A DNA stretch of 9,382 bases, from assembly GCA_031263335.1 (NCBI GenBank), contig JAISGB010000088.1:1-9382 (forward strand). The letters run 5' to 3'. A program made the translations under genes and the position numbers. Positions 1 through 6,365 of the stretch are shown piece by piece; the stretch's first letter is position 1, and each line of letters opens with the position of its first letter. The notes under the pieces were generated by a model, which was not told the origin of the DNA, made no database searches, and saw only the letters and a list, made by a program, of their open reading frames with translations. This DNA comes from Eubacteriales Family XIII. Incertae Sedis bacterium (GTDB lineage Bacteria; Bacillota; Clostridia; Peptostreptococcales; Anaerovoracaceae).

Positions 1-1610
1 GTTGGGGCGGCGCCTGCCGCAGCCCGATCGGAATGGACTGGTCGCGCATGATGATCGCGCTCATCGCGATGCAGGGCATGGGCAAGCCCGGCGTCAATCT
101 CTACTGCACGACGGAGGGCGCGCCCGTGGACAACGATTTCTACTTCCCCGGTTACGCGGACGGCGGCATCTGCGGGGATGCGCAGAATTCCGCCGCGGGC
201 GCCGTCTGGGCCTATCGCATGTTCGACGGGGTCAACTCAAAACCCCTCACATCCAATATCAGCACCGGATCCGGCGCGCATATCCCCCGGTTGCGCATAC
301 CCGAGTGCATCACGGACGACTATGTGGAATGGAGCGGACGGGGCTTTGTCGGCGAGGCCATCGAGCCGCAGTTCCACCGCTATCACTACCCCGCAGACGG
401 CTATTCGCGCATTGAGATGCTGTATAAGTACGGCGGCCCGCACATCGGCACGATGGGAGAGACCAACCGTTACGCGCGCATGTACAGGACGAAGCGGTTG
501 CCTTTCGCCGTCAGCCAGTCCATCTGGTTTGAAGGGGAGGTGCCGTTCGCGGACATCATCCTGCCCGCCTGTACGAACTTCGAACGTTGGGATATCGGGG
601 AATGGGCGTCAAACTCAGGCTACAACCCGGATTCGCACAATCAGGCCAACCATCGCATCATCGCGTTTCAGATGAAGTGCATCGAGCCGCTCGGCGAATC
701 AAAGAGCGACTATGATATCTTTTGGGAAATCTGCAAGCGCGTAGGCGTCGGAGATGTCTTTTCCGAAGGCAAGGACCTGCTCGGTTGGATTCGGCAGATG
801 TTCGACGCGTCCGATCTGCCGAAGAAGATCAGTTGGGAGGCGTTCACGAAGAAGGGATATTACGTCGTTCCCGTGGATCAAAGGGCGCCGAGCGCGCCCG
901 GCTTCCGTTGGTTCTACGAGGATCGCGAGCAGGATACGCGCGGATGGATCACCCATCTGCGCCCGGGGGACACCGTTGGGCAGAAGGGATTGCAGACCCA
1001 ATCCGGCAAGATCGAATTTGTCTCGAACAGCCTGAAGCGCTTCGGCCACTACGACACGGACGACAAGGAGCGTCCGCTCATGCCGATGTACATCCCCTCA
1101 TGGGAAGGGCATCGTACGGAACGCTTCAAGAAATATCCACTCGCCGTCGTCACGCCCCATCCGCGCTTCAGTTTCCACACGATGGGCGACGGCAAGGACG
1201 CGTTCATGAACGACATAAAGGATCACCGGGTCTTGATCGACGGGCATTTTTACTGGATCATGCGCATGAACTCTGCGGACGCCGCCGACCGAGGCATTGC
1301 GGAGGGCGACCTGATCAAGGCTTGGAACGAACGTGGAGAGGTGATCTTTGCGGCGCAGTTGACGGAACGGTTGCCCAAGGGTACCTGCCATTGCTACGAA
1401 TCGTCCGCCGAATACAATCCGTTGGGCAAACCGGGCGAATCCGCCGACCGAGGCGGTTGCATCAACCTCCTCACACCGGGTCGCTTCCTGTCAAAATACG
1501 CCTGCGGCATGGCGACGGAACACACGCTCGTGGAGATAGAAAAATGGGATAAAAAAGAAATAAGCGCGACAAAACGGGACGATTCAGCCGGAGCGGTATC
1601 GGCAAAGTGA
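1..1610 (+). CDS. Molybdopterin-dependent oxidoreductase, pyrogallol hydroxytransferase large-subunit (AthL)-like, 5'-partial
   Basis: The reading frame is open from base 3 (first full codon TGG) to the TGA at 1608-1610, about 535 residues, so the N-terminus and any Fe-S or Tat region lie outside the window. The ATG at 33 is internal. Early motifs include GGACRSPIG and QGMGKPGVN, typical of the bis-MGD (DMSO reductase) superfamily. ETNRYARMYR, FADIILPACTNFERWDIGEW and KCIEPLGESKSDYDIFWEI follow. The C-terminal third is a molybdopterin dinucleotide-binding domain with HPRFSFHTMGDGKD, KDHRVLIDG, AWNERGEV and GKPGESADRGGCINLLTPGR. From memory these resemble the large subunit of Pelobacter pyrogallol-phloroglucinol transhydroxylase, which moves a hydroxyl between trihydroxybenzenes in anaerobic gallate breakdown. 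The related gut catechol dehydroxylases are an alternative, so the substrate is inferred. No Fe-S small subunit follows; a partner, if present, must lie upstream. A hydrophilic tail of about 25 residues follows the last conserved motif. Confidence 0.85.
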   Translation, partial: WGGACRSPIGMDWSRMMIALIAMQGMGKPGVNLYCTTEGAPVDNDFYFPGYADGGICGDAQNSAAGAVWAYRMFDGVNSKPLTSNISTGSGAHIPRLRIPECITDDYVEWSGRGFVGEAIEPQFHRYHYPADGYSRIEMLYKYGGPHIGTMGETNRYARMYRTKRLPFAVSQSIWFEGEVPFADIILPACTNFERWDIGEWASNSGYNPDSHNQANHRIIAFQMKCIEPLGESKSDYDIFWEICKRVGVGDVFSEGKDLLGWIRQMFDASDLPKKISWEAFTKKGYYVVPVDQRAPSAPGFRWFYEDREQDTRGWITHLRPGDTVGQKGLQTQSGKIEFVSNSLKRFGHYDTDDKERPLMPMYIPSWEGHRTERFKKYPLAVVTPHPRFSFHTMGDGKDAFMNDIKDHRVLIDGHFYWIMRMNSADAADRGIAEGDLIKAWNERGEVIFAAQLTERLPKGTCHCYESSAEYNPLGKPGESADRGGCINLLTPGRFLSKYACGMATEHTLVEIEKWDKKEISATKRDDSAGAVSAK

Positions 1611-1674
1611 CAAACCGATTCTTGTTGCCCCGGGGTTGATTTCAAGCGTATCACGAGGGACGCCTCATCGGACG

Positions 1675-1714
1675 GACAGAGAAAAGGGACGGGTTGCCGC
1701 CCCTTTTCTCTGTC
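1675..1714 (+). terminator. Strong intrinsic terminator after the molybdoenzyme gene
   Basis: A perfect 14-bp inverted repeat (1675-1688 with 1701-1714: GACAGAGAAAAGGG / CCCTTTTCTCTGTC) encloses a further CGG/CCG stem (1690-1692 with 1697-1699) capped by GTTG. The 3' arm carries CCCCTTTTCTCT, so the U-run sits inside the extended stem. The lower stem is AAAA/TTTT, so the structure could also work for minus-strand transcription. It separates the molybdoenzyme transcript from the ABC cassette 67 bases downstream. Confidence 0.85.
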
Positions 1715-1739
1715 TATTAAGATTTCTTTAAGGAATGTC

Positions 1740-1748
1740 TGTTATGCT
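1740..1748 (+). promoter_or_regulatory. Possible extended -10 for the ABC transporter cassette
   Basis: TGtTATGCT (1740-1748) fits an extended -10 pattern (TG-N-TATNNT) between the terminator hairpin and the ATPase gene. No convincing TTGACA-like -35 is present at 16-18 bases upstream; only AT-rich sequence (ATTAAGATTTCTTTAAG) is seen. A promoter is expected here because the preceding gene is closed by a terminator, but this exact site is tentative. Confidence 0.3.
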
Positions 1749-1781
1749 TGGGTATCCTCTGCGGGAAAGGAGAGTCCTGCC

Positions 1782-2897
1782 ATGATAGAAATCGAACAGC
1801 TCGTGAAGAAGTACGGCAATCATACGGCCGTGGATGAATTGAGCCTGACCATTGAGCCGGGCCGCGTCTATGGATTTTTGGGGCCGAACGGCGCGGGAAA
1901 ATCGACGACGATGAATCTCATCACCGGTTATCTCGGGGCGACGCGGGGAACGGTGAAGATCGACGGATACGACATCTTCAAAGCCCCCGAGAAGGCGAAA
2001 AGGCTCATCGGATATCTGCCGGAGACGCCGCCGCTGTACGCGGACATGACGGTGGGCGAATACCTCGATTTTGTCGCGAACCTGAAACTGAACGCCGGGC
2101 AAAAGAAGCGCCAATACATTGAGGAATCCATCGAAATGACGAGGATCGCCGATGTGCGGGGACGCCTGATCCGCAGTCTCTCGAAGGGATACCGCCAACG
2201 GGTGGGACTTGCGCAGGCGATCTTGGGCTATCCGAAGATCATCATCTTGGACGAGCCGACGATCGGACTCGATCCCGCGCAGATCATCGAGATACGCGAG
2301 CTGATCCGTTCCTTGGAACAGGGGCATACCGTGATCCTGAGTTCCCATATCCTCTCCGAGGTCCGCGAAGTCTGCGATCATATCTTCATCATGTCCCACG
2401 GCAGATTGGTCGCCAACGATACGACCGAACAGCTGATGCGCGGCGCGAGGCAGTCCGACCAAACATTGCGGCTGATCGTCCGGGGCGACGGAACAACGGC
2501 CGCGACGATCCTCTCGACCGTTCCGGGCGTCGACGCGGCGGGCATTGCCTTGAGCGCCGGAGAGGAAGAGGGAACGACTGTCGTCGCCGTTCCCGTGGAC
2601 GGGACGCGGGATATCCGCAATGACGTCATCGTGAAACTTGTTCGTAAAAAATGTGAGATTCTGGAAATCGGAAGCGCGCGCCGCTCCTTGGAGGATATAT
2701 TCCTCGATCTGATCGCCTCGGATGAGGCCGCGGAGGCACCGCAGGACGAATCCACGAAAACATCGCCGCATGAAGCTTCGGAAACGCTGTCGCATGAAGC
2801 TTCGGACGGGGATCCGGAAACATCGCCGCATGAATCCCCGGACGCGGATTCGGAAGGGGTCTCGCATGAATCCGAGGAAGGGGGGACGCCGTCATGA
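1782..2897 (+). CDS. ABC transporter ATP-binding protein, GldA/NatA-like, with acidic repeat tail
   Basis: This 371-residue protein hydrolyses ATP at the cytoplasmic face to drive the membrane subunit encoded next to it. Visible motifs in order: Walker A GPNGAGKS (residues 34-41), GYLPETPPLY in the Q-loop region (77-86, LPE instead of Q as usual in GldA-like proteins), signature LSKGY (133-137), Walker B IIILDEPT (153-160), D-loop GLDP (162-165) and H-loop SSH (187-189). After about residue 310 (IASDEAAEAPQDE) there is a low-complexity Ser/His/Glu tail with four SxHE(A/S) units, absent from typical family members of about 300 residues. The start is supported by AAAGGAG (1766-1772), 9 bases upstream. 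The stop overlaps the next start as ATGA (2894-2897), so the two are translationally coupled. The exported substrate is unknown. Confidence 0.93.
   Translation: MIEIEQLVKKYGNHTAVDELSLTIEPGRVYGFLGPNGAGKSTTMNLITGYLGATRGTVKIDGYDIFKAPEKAKRLIGYLPETPPLYADMTVGEYLDFVANLKLNAGQKKRQYIEESIEMTRIADVRGRLIRSLSKGYRQRVGLAQAILGYPKIIILDEPTIGLDPAQIIEIRELIRSLEQGHTVILSSHILSEVREVCDHIFIMSHGRLVANDTTEQLMRGARQSDQTLRLIVRGDGTTAATILSTVPGVDAAGIALSAGEEEGTTVVAVPVDGTRDIRNDVIVKLVRKKCEILEIGSARRSLEDIFLDLIASDEAAEAPQDESTKTSPHEASETLSHEASDGDPETSPHESPDADSEGVSHESEEGGTPS
2755..2880 (+). repeat. In-frame degenerate tandem repeat encoding the ATPase C-terminal tail
   Basis: CGCATGAA occurs at 2767, 2791, 2827 and 2863, spaced 24, 36 and 36 bases, all multiples of 12 (four codons). 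A 17-base exact copy (AAACATCGCCGCATGAA) sits at 2758-2774 and 2818-2834, and a 16-base exact copy (CGCATGAAGCTTCGGA) at 2767-2782 and 2791-2806. The repeat keeps frame and encodes TSPHEASE, TLSHEASD, TSPHESPD and GVSHESEE. This looks like recent slippage or duplication inside a disordered tail. Confidence 0.85.
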
Positions 2898-5077
2898 AAG
2901 CGATCATCGGCAGAGAATTTCGCTCCTACTTCCAAACGATAACGGGGTGGCTCTATATCGCCGCTATCACGGCGCTGTACGGGCTGTATCTCTATGTCAT
3001 CAATCTGTCGTACGGCGACCCCAAGATGTCGTCCTCGCTCGGTTCCGTCCTTTTCCTGAGCATGATCACGATCCCCGTGCTTACGATGCGAAGCATGGCG
3101 GAGGAAAGAAGGAGCGGGACGGATCAACTGCTTTTCACATCCCCCGTGTCGGTCGGGAAGGTGGTTCTGTCAAAGTATCTGTCCTGCGCGCTGATCTATA
3201 CGATCGGCATGGCCGCGATCTGCGCGGCGCCTCCGATTCTGCGCGTCTTTGGGAACGCCCCCTTTGCGGAAAACTATGTGGCCGTGTTGGGGTTTTGGCT
3301 CTACGGGCTGTGTTGCATCGCGATCGGGATATTCGCGTCGGCGCTCACGGAAAGCCAATTGATCTCCGCCATTCTCACCTTCGTCTTCCTGTTTGTCGGC
3401 TATATGATGGGCAGCATTACCGGCCAATTCTTTTCCTCTGAAAACCTGCCCGCGAAGATCCTCGGCGCCTACGATCTGCTCGCGCCGCTTGACGGGTTTT
3501 TCGGAGGGAATCTGTCCGTGACCGGCATCGTGTATTATCTCTCGGTGGCGGCGTTGTTCCTGTTCCTCACGACGCAGGTGATACAGAAACGCCGATGGGA
3601 CGTGAGCGTCAAGCGGATCAAGACGGGCGTATTTTCCGTGGGGTTTATCGCCGTCGGCGTCGCCATCGTCGTGGGCGTCAACTTGGTCGCGGGCCTACTT
3701 CCCGCCGCCGCCGCGCGCATCGACGTCACATCCGGTAAGATCTATTCGTTGACTTCCCAAACCAAGGACTATCTCGATGCATTGGAAAAGGATGTGACGA
3801 TCTATGTCATCGACGCCGAAAGTGAGTCGGACGAGACGGTGGCCGGCACCTTGCGGGACTACGCGGACGCGTCGAAGCATGTCCGCGTCGAGTATAAGGA
3901 TCCGTCAGTCAGCCCGACCTTCTATCTGGAGTATACGAGCGAACAGGTTTCCGAGGGCAGCCTGATCGCGGTCTGCGGCGAAGTGTCGCGCGTGATCGAT
4001 TACAATGCGCTCTATGTCTCGGAATATGACTACAACACCTATCAGTCGACGGTGACGGGATATGACGCCGAAGGGCTGATCACGAGCGCGTTACAATATG
4101 TGACGAATGACGAGTTGCCAACGCTCTATGAGTTGACGGGACACGGTGAGACCCCGCTTTCCGGCGCGTTCGCCTCGGCGGTCTCCAAGGCGAATTTTAC
4201 GGCGGAGTCGATCAGCCTGTTGAATTACGATGCGGTTCCCGACGACGCGCGGATATTGATCGTCAACGGCCCGACCTCGGATCTGTCCGAATCCGACGCG
4301 AATAAGCTGTCGGCTTGGTTGAAGGCCGGCGGGAATGCGGTCGTCTCCCTCAATTATGAGGTTTCGGACGCGCTCCCGCATCTCGAAGCGGTGTTGGCCG
4401 AATTCGGCGTCCGGACCGTCCCGGGTATGGTCGTCGAATCGGACGCGAACAGATACTATCAGCAAGCGATCTACCTCTTGCCGATCATCGGCGACAATGA
4501 ATATACCGCCGATCTCGGGCAATCCTATGTGTTCGCCCCCTACGCAAGAGGGCTTTCCGCGAACGAGACGGCGGATGAGACGATCGAAGACGAAGCGACC
4601 GGAGACGAGGCGACCGCGGATGAGGCGACCGAAGATGAAGGCGCGGAATACCTGCCGATCCTTTCGACGGGCGACACCGCTTTTTCGAAGACGAACATCG
4701 GGGAGGCGAATTCGCTTGACTATGGGGAGGGCGATGTCATGGGGCCGTTCGATGTCGCCGCAGCCGTCGAAAAAACCTCCGAAGCGGGTTTACGCTCAAG
4801 ATTGGTGGTCTTGGGCAGCCATCTGATCCTGACCGACGAGGCCGACGAAGTGGTATCCGGCTCAAACGCCGCGCTGTTTTCAAATATCCTGTCCGCATGC
4901 GCGACCGCGGATGAAACGGACATCGTGATCGTACCGGCCAAAAGCTACAACCTCTCCTCGTTGATGGCGCCGCGCGCGGCCGCGTTGGGCATCGGCCTGT
5001 GCTATATCGCCGTCGTCCCCTGCCTATTGCTCATCCTCGGGATCGTCATACGTATAAGAAGGCGACGCGCCCGATGA
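2894..5077 (+). CDS. Fused ABC-2 permease / GldG-like auxiliary domain protein
   Basis: This 727-residue membrane protein is a natural fusion of what are GldF and GldG in Bacteroidetes. Residues 1-235 are an ABC-2 permease with about six hydrophobic segments (near 17-37, 50-66, 93-115, 127-150, 155-173, 208-228) and the motif MAEERRSGTDQLLFTSPVS. A seventh segment (246-268) leads into the GldG part, beginning RIDVTSGKIYSLTSQT (275-290), the usual entry motif of this domain, with GHGE at 416-419. A last hydrophobic helix (about 698-719) ends in the basic tail RIRRRRAR, so the GldG domain probably lies outside between two anchors. Residues 559-583 are five acidic pentapeptides not expected in the family. 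The start overlaps the ATPase stop (ATGA) and follows a purine-rich site (2874-2886). It forms the transport channel with the ATPase; the substrate is unknown, and gliding is unlikely in this host. Confidence 0.9.
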   Translation: MKAIIGREFRSYFQTITGWLYIAAITALYGLYLYVINLSYGDPKMSSSLGSVLFLSMITIPVLTMRSMAEERRSGTDQLLFTSPVSVGKVVLSKYLSCALIYTIGMAAICAAPPILRVFGNAPFAENYVAVLGFWLYGLCCIAIGIFASALTESQLISAILTFVFLFVGYMMGSITGQFFSSENLPAKILGAYDLLAPLDGFFGGNLSVTGIVYYLSVAALFLFLTTQVIQKRRWDVSVKRIKTGVFSVGFIAVGVAIVVGVNLVAGLLPAAAARIDVTSGKIYSLTSQTKDYLDALEKDVTIYVIDAESESDETVAGTLRDYADASKHVRVEYKDPSVSPTFYLEYTSEQVSEGSLIAVCGEVSRVIDYNALYVSEYDYNTYQSTVTGYDAEGLITSALQYVTNDELPTLYELTGHGETPLSGAFASAVSKANFTAESISLLNYDAVPDDARILIVNGPTSDLSESDANKLSAWLKAGGNAVVSLNYEVSDALPHLEAVLAEFGVRTVPGMVVESDANRYYQQAIYLLPIIGDNEYTADLGQSYVFAPYARGLSANETADETIEDEATGDEATADEATEDEGAEYLPILSTGDTAFSKTNIGEANSLDYGEGDVMGPFDVAAAVEKTSEAGLRSRLVVLGSHLILTDEADEVVSGSNAALFSNILSACATADETDIVIVPAKSYNLSSLMAPRAAALGIGLCYIAVVPCLLLILGIVIRIRRRRAR
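4568..4642 (+). repeat. Five tandem 15-base units encoding acidic pentapeptides in the GldG domain
   Basis: Five contiguous 15-base units read TADET, IEDEA, TGDEA, TADEA and TEDEG. Codon-level similarity is high (for example ACCGGAGACGAGGCG and ACCGCGGATGAGGCG), which indicates tandem duplication rather than chance composition. The insertion keeps frame and falls between QSYVFAPYARGLSANE and YLPILSTGDTAF in the presumed extracytoplasmic domain, adding a negatively charged, probably flexible loop. Confidence 0.85.
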
Positions 5078-5122
5078 CAATCATCATCATTTATTTGTAC
5101 TCAGTTTGAAGGAGGTATCATC

Positions 5123-5416
5123 ATGGACGAAAGCAACACCTATCAAAACGAAGAGGGGACGCGCGGGATCCGACCGCCCGAAGGGGACGCGTATCGACCG
5201 CCCGTGTCCGACGCGAAAACGGCCGACATCGAACGATTGGAAAAGAGGACGAAGCTGATCTTGATTCTGCTGATCTGCACACTCGTTCTCAGCGCGGCAG
5301 CGGTTGCGCTCCAGTTCATCCGCCCGATGACGGGCCGCAACATGTTGGGCGGAGGAGACTTCCCCGGAGGAAATTTCGCGGATGGGCAGGGGTTCACGCA
5401 GGGACAGAATGGATAG
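5123..5416 (+). CDS. Small single-pass membrane protein of unknown function, third gene of the ABC cassette
   Basis: I do not recognise a family for this 97-residue protein. The start is strongly supported by GAAGGAGG (5108-5115), 7 bases before the ATG, the best ribosome site in the window. The first 40 residues are hydrophilic with two RPP motifs (17-19, 25-27). IERLEKRTK (36-44) precedes one hydrophobic helix (about 45-66, LILILLICTLVLSAAAVALQ), so by the positive-inside rule the N-terminus is likely cytoplasmic. The C-terminal 30 residues are Gly/Phe/Asn/Gln-rich (GGGDFPGGNFADGQG) and would lie outside. It starts 45 bases after the GldFG stop on the same strand with no terminator between, so cotranscription is likely. 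Many Clostridia carry a DUF4340 protein as the third gene in such cassettes; this is far smaller and does not look like one. A role as accessory subunit or modulator is only inference. Confidence 0.75.
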   Translation: MDESNTYQNEEGTRGIRPPEGDAYRPPVSDAKTADIERLEKRTKLILILLICTLVLSAAAVALQFIRPMTGRNMLGGGDFPGGNFADGQGFTQGQNG

Positions 5417-5433
5417 GAAGGATGGAGTCCGCA

Positions 5434-5462
5434 TTGACTATCCCTCCCGTTCGTGTTTAAAT
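5434..5462 (+). promoter_or_regulatory. Sigma-A-like promoter for coaBC
   Basis: TTGACT (5434-5439, five of six to the -35 consensus) is followed by a 17-base spacer and TTAAAT (5457-5462, four of six to the -10 consensus). It lies in the 187-base gap between the small membrane protein gene and coaB, pointing at coaB. The predicted transcript start near 5469 would give a leader of about 135 bases. Confidence 0.5.
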
Positions 5463-5468
5463 AAACAC
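5453..5468. promoter_or_regulatory. 7-2-7 palindrome overlapping the coaB -10, candidate operator
   Basis: GTGTTTAAATAAACAC has perfect 7-base arms (GTGTTTA / TAAACAC) around a central AA. It covers the predicted -10 element and reaches the expected transcript start, the classic place for a repressor site. It does not match a regulator box I can name with confidence. As RNA it would make only a weak AT-rich hairpin without a U-run, so a DNA operator is the better reading than a terminator. Confidence 0.45.
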
Positions 5469-5483
5469 AGGGAAAAGGACAGG

Positions 5484-5583
5484 GTTGCGGGGTTAACCGG
5501 CAACGAAAACGGAAATCAAACGATCCAACGGCCGCGCCGGCTTTGACGGAGCGCCGCCGTTGGATCTCGACCTAAAAACCGAG
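5484..5583 (+). other. Structured leader before coaB (three possible hairpins)
   Basis: Hairpin 1 pairs GTTGC (5484-5488) with GCAAC (5500-5504), with a small inner GG/CC stem. Hairpin 2 is an 11-bp perfect stem, GATCCAACGGC (5522-5532) with GCCGTTGGATC (5556-5566), around a 23-base loop. Hairpin 3 pairs CTCG (5566-5569) with CGAG (5580-5583), sharing base 5566 with hairpin 2 and ending next to the GGAGG at 5585-5589. No U-run follows hairpin 2, so it is not a standard terminator. I recognise no known riboswitch. The fold could influence translation of coaB, or hairpin 2 may just stabilise RNA. Confidence 0.4.
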
Positions 5584-5603
5584 CGGAGGCAACGGGCGGA
5601 CGA

Positions 5604-6365
5604 ATGAATATCCTGATCACGGCGGGCGGCACGACGGAGAGAATCGATGCGGTGCGGGGCATCACAAACGCGGGGACGGGCGCGCTCGGCGCCCTGATCG
5701 CGGAGCGATTTGCCGCCTCGAACCGCGTGGCGCGGATATTCCATGTACACGGCAATCGCGCCGCAGAACCCGCGCACGACAAGATAACGCTCCGGCGCGC
5801 CGACGATACGCGCGCACTCGAACGGACGGTGACCGAGATCTGTTCGGACAACCGCGTTGACGCGGTGATCCACAGCATGGCGGTCAGCGATTATCGCGTG
5901 CGATCCGTCTCCGCTTCCCGCGCAATGGGCGAGTTCGTCGCGAACCGCATCGCCGAACACGGCGGCGCGCCCGACGCCGCGCGGATCGCGCGCGCGATAG
6001 CCGAAACCCCTTCCCTCGCAACCGGGGGCAAGATCGACTCGGGATTGGACGACATGATCGTCGTCATGGAGCGAACGCCCAAGATCATCGCCATGTTCAG
6101 AAAGTTTTCACCGAACGCGTTCATCGTAGGATTCAAACTCTTGGTGAATGTGAGCGAAAAGACGCTTATCGACACGGCATACGAGTTGTTGAAAAAAAAC
6201 GATTGCGACTGTGTATTGGCCAACGATCTGCGCGACATCGGGAACGGCAAGCACATCGGCCGGTTATTGCGCGCCTCCGGCGCATATACGACCTACGACA
6301 ACAAAGAAGCCATCGCGGAAGGGATCGTGCGAGCGACACTCGAACACGCAAGGGAGATATTATGA
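5604..6365 (+). CDS. coaB: Phosphopantothenate--cysteine ligase, monofunctional CoaB
   Basis: This 253-residue enzyme joins cysteine to 4'-phosphopantothenate with a nucleotide triphosphate, the second step of CoA synthesis from pantothenate. The N-terminus LITAGGTTERIDAVRGITN (4-22) is the family nucleotide-binding signature, followed by GTGALG (24-29), which matches the STGxLG form of stand-alone CoaB from streptococci and enterococci rather than SSGKMG of fused CoaBC. HSMAVSDY (90-97), GGKIDSGLDD (141-150), TPKII (158-162), VGFKLL (175-180) and ANDLRDIG (206-213) are also as expected. The usual KISS motif reads KIDS here. The ATG agrees with the family N-terminus; GGAGG (5585-5589) lies 14 bases upstream, a long spacing. 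The stop overlaps the coaC start (ATGA 6362-6365). Length fits the stand-alone type. Confidence 0.93.
   Translation: MNILITAGGTTERIDAVRGITNAGTGALGALIAERFAASNRVARIFHVHGNRAAEPAHDKITLRRADDTRALERTVTEICSDNRVDAVIHSMAVSDYRVRSVSASRAMGEFVANRIAEHGGAPDAARIARAIAETPSLATGGKIDSGLDDMIVVMERTPKIIAMFRKFSPNAFIVGFKLLVNVSEKTLIDTAYELLKKNDCDCVLANDLRDIGNGKHIGRLLRASGAYTTYDNKEAIAEGIVRATLEHAREIL

Noticed and set aside
722..1552. Second plus-strand frame of 276 codons inside the molybdoenzyme gene
   Set aside because: Overlaps a strongly conserved frame; the product is Arg/Gly/His-rich without any recognisable fold.
1628..1635. CCCCGGGG palindrome after the molybdoenzyme gene as an operator
   Set aside because: Only 8 bases, GC-rich and easily produced by chance; no promoter-like element around it.
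1728..2867. Open minus-strand frame of 379 codons opposite the ABC ATPase
   Set aside because: It is an antisense shadow of a clear ABC ATPase gene; its translation is Arg/His/Asp-rich with no domain, and its end is made by the antisense of the repeat tail.
2755..2880. CRISPR-like or regulatory direct repeats
   Set aside because: Spacing is a multiple of 12 in frame, units are coding and too short and close for a CRISPR array; they are a protein repeat.
2722..3441. Plus-strand frame of 239 codons spanning the ATPase tail and the permease start
   Set aside because: Out-of-frame reading of the repeat region and of the permease gene; the Arg/Lys-rich repeats are the frame-shifted image of the acidic tail.
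5078..5122. Promoter in the AT-rich gap before the small membrane protein gene
   Set aside because: AT-rich with ATC repeats, but no -35/-10 pair with proper spacing; readthrough from the transporter genes is simpler.
5441..5473. Terminator after the small membrane protein gene (TCCCT...AGGGA around the AT palindrome)
   Set aside because: The pairing needs a 7-base bulge and no U-run follows; a promoter/operator explains the palindrome better.
6203..6361. N-terminal extension of CoaC by 53 residues
   Set aside because: It overlaps the end of coaB, is Arg/His-rich and not family-like; the ATG at 6362 has a ribosome site and gives the correct family N-terminus.
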